Assembly: GCA_031254445.1 (NCBI GenBank)
Contig: JAIRUL010000190.1
Span: forward strand, 1 to 5,624
Direction: 5' to 3'
DNA length: 5,624 nucleotides
From: Chitinispirillales bacterium
Lineage (GTDB): Bacteria > Fibrobacterota > Chitinivibrionia > Chitinivibrionales > Chitinispirillaceae
Part shown: positions 4,802 to 5,624 of the stretch, piece after piece
Layout: each line of letters starts with the position of its first letter
Position numbering within the stretch: the first letter of the stretch is position 1
The notes under the pieces: generated by a model
What the model was told of the DNA's origin: nothing
Seen by the model: the letters and a program-made list of their open reading frames with translations, nothing else
The model's database searches: none
Made by a program: the position numbers and the translations under genes

Positions 4802-5624
4802 CCCACAATCTTTTGCCGTCCCCGACCCTTGAAACGGGCTCAAACCGCCGTGGCCATCATTGCCATAGCGGCGTCTTTCGCTTCCGCTTTCGCTCAAGAC
4901 TTGCAGATACTAGTCAACAACGTTGGCTACGAGAAGAGCGGGGCTAAGCGCGCCGTCGTGCAGTCGTCGTCCGCTATCGCGGCGGCCGAGGCGGACATCA
5001 TCCCCGCCGCGGGCGGCAACGCGGTGCGTACCGTCCCTTTGGGCGCTTTGGTGGCTGTAAGCGGCTGGAGCGGGCGCAACTTTAAGGTGGCTGACTTCTC
5101 GTCGTTCGATACGGACGGGGAGTACAAGATTCGGGTAGGATCCGTAACGTCCCCGGCGTTTTCGATAGGGGAGAAAGTGCTGCAGGCGAAGACGGGGGCC
5201 GACCAGCTAGCGTTTTTCAAGGCGTACAGGAGCACCGATGCCGGGGATAAGAATTTGCCGATATTCGGGAGCGACAGGAAGGTCAACATATACGGCGGCT
5301 GGATTGACGCCTCCGGCGACGAGGGCAAGCACATATCTCACTTGTCCTATGCGAATTACTACAACCCGCAGCAGATACCGCTCGTAGCGTGGGCCCTTCT
5401 CCACGCGCGCGAGGCGCAGCCGGAGGCGTTTGGGGCGGAGGCGCTCGCGGAGGCGGCTTGGGGGGCGGATTTTCTTCTGAGGGCGCTCTCGCCGGAGGGG
5501 TACTTCTATATGTCGGTTTTTGACAACTGGGGCGGCGGGTACACGTTTGACGCGCCGAAGCTGCCGGATTCCAAGGGATCGCGCGAGGTTTGCGCGTGGA
5601 GCCATACCGAAGGGGTGCGTTCGG
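4799..5624 (+). CDS. Secreted glycoside hydrolase family 9 (cellulase-type), 3' partial
   Basis: The first 275 residues are present and the gene runs off the window. Residues 1-32 are a signal peptide: basic MPTIFCRPRPLKR, hydrophobic core, and a probable cleavage at AFA-Q. Residues about 35-123 match the Ig-like N-terminal domain that precedes many GH9 catalytic domains (ILVNNVGYEKSGAKRAVVQ, then GEYKIRVGSVTSPAFSIG). The catalytic alpha-helical barrel starts near 128. GGWIDASGDEGKHISH at 167-181 holds the catalytic aspartates, probably D170 and D174; most GH9 enzymes have DAGD, so there is one extra residue between them. HLSYANYYNPQQIP follows. The general-acid glutamate lies beyond the window. 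GH9 enzymes cleave beta-1,4-glucan with inversion; cellulose or a related glucan is the likely substrate, secreted or surface-bound. It has its own promoter and a strong ribosome binding site, and is separated from the lipoprotein gene by 363 bases of repeats, so co-transcription is doubtful. Confidence 0.88.
   Translation, partial: MPTIFCRPRPLKRAQTAVAIIAIAASFASAFAQDLQILVNNVGYEKSGAKRAVVQSSSAIAAAEADIIPAAGGNAVRTVPLGALVAVSGWSGRNFKVADFSSFDTDGEYKIRVGSVTSPAFSIGEKVLQAKTGADQLAFFKAYRSTDAGDKNLPIFGSDRKVNIYGGWIDASGDEGKHISHLSYANYYNPQQIPLVAWALLHAREAQPEAFGAEALAEAAWGADFLLRALSPEGYFYMSVFDNWGGGYTFDAPKLPDSKGSREVCAWSHTEGVRS

Noticed and set aside
4927..5605. Minus-strand open frames across the GH9 gene
   Set aside because: They are shadows of the GC-rich plus-strand gene, which has a signal peptide, domain motifs, a promoter and a ribosome binding site.
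1..5624. tRNA or rRNA genes
   Set aside because: No cloverleaf with a GTTCRA-type arm or rRNA-like conserved stretch was noticed on either strand.

Overview
This window looks like a bacterial chromosome with GC-rich genes and AT-rich spacers full of repeats. A Fibrobacterota-like host (uncultured, plant-fibre degrading) is my best guess. The basis is a secreted family 9 glycoside hydrolase of the kind carrying a DASGD catalytic motif, and a lipoprotein with an N-terminal Ig-like domain of the type common in Fibrobacterota and Bacteroidota. That taxonomic call is inference from protein flavour, not from a search.

Layout, left to right. (1) Bases 2-166 are the last 54 codons of an unrecognised plus-strand gene. 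Its TGA stop lies inside the first unit of a tandem array. (2) Bases 163-321 are an array of 26 TTGAYN hexamers with an 18-base higher-order period. It leads into two stem-loops and an AT-rich tail that ends at the valS stop codon. (3) valS (valyl-tRNA synthetase) occupies 3054-394 on the minus strand. (4) A 150-base divergent spacer holds an inverted repeat in the presumed valS leader and a candidate plus-strand promoter. (5) Bases 3203-4435 on the plus strand encode an Ig-like-domain lipoprotein. (6) The 363-base spacer 4436-4798 has two more full copies of the repeat module in inverted orientation and a partial fourth copy, followed by a strong-looking promoter and a good ribosome binding site. 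(7) A GH9 cellulase-type gene starts at 4799 and runs off the right end.

The genes do not form one obvious operon. The left partial gene and valS converge, valS and the lipoprotein diverge, and the GH9 gene has its own promoter. valS is housekeeping; the lipoprotein and GH9 enzyme are envelope or secreted proteins.

The most unusual content is non-coding. A composite repeat family consists of a TTGAYN hexamer array, a 10-bp-stem hairpin, a 6-bp-stem hairpin, the shared sequence GTCTGAAAAAG, and an AT-rich tail ending in TTTGAYTTT. It begins within a few bases of the stop codons of both valS and the lipoprotein gene. One partial copy appears to supply the -35 box of the GH9 promoter. Its hexamer section varies from 2 to 26 units. 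I cannot name it as a known repeat family.
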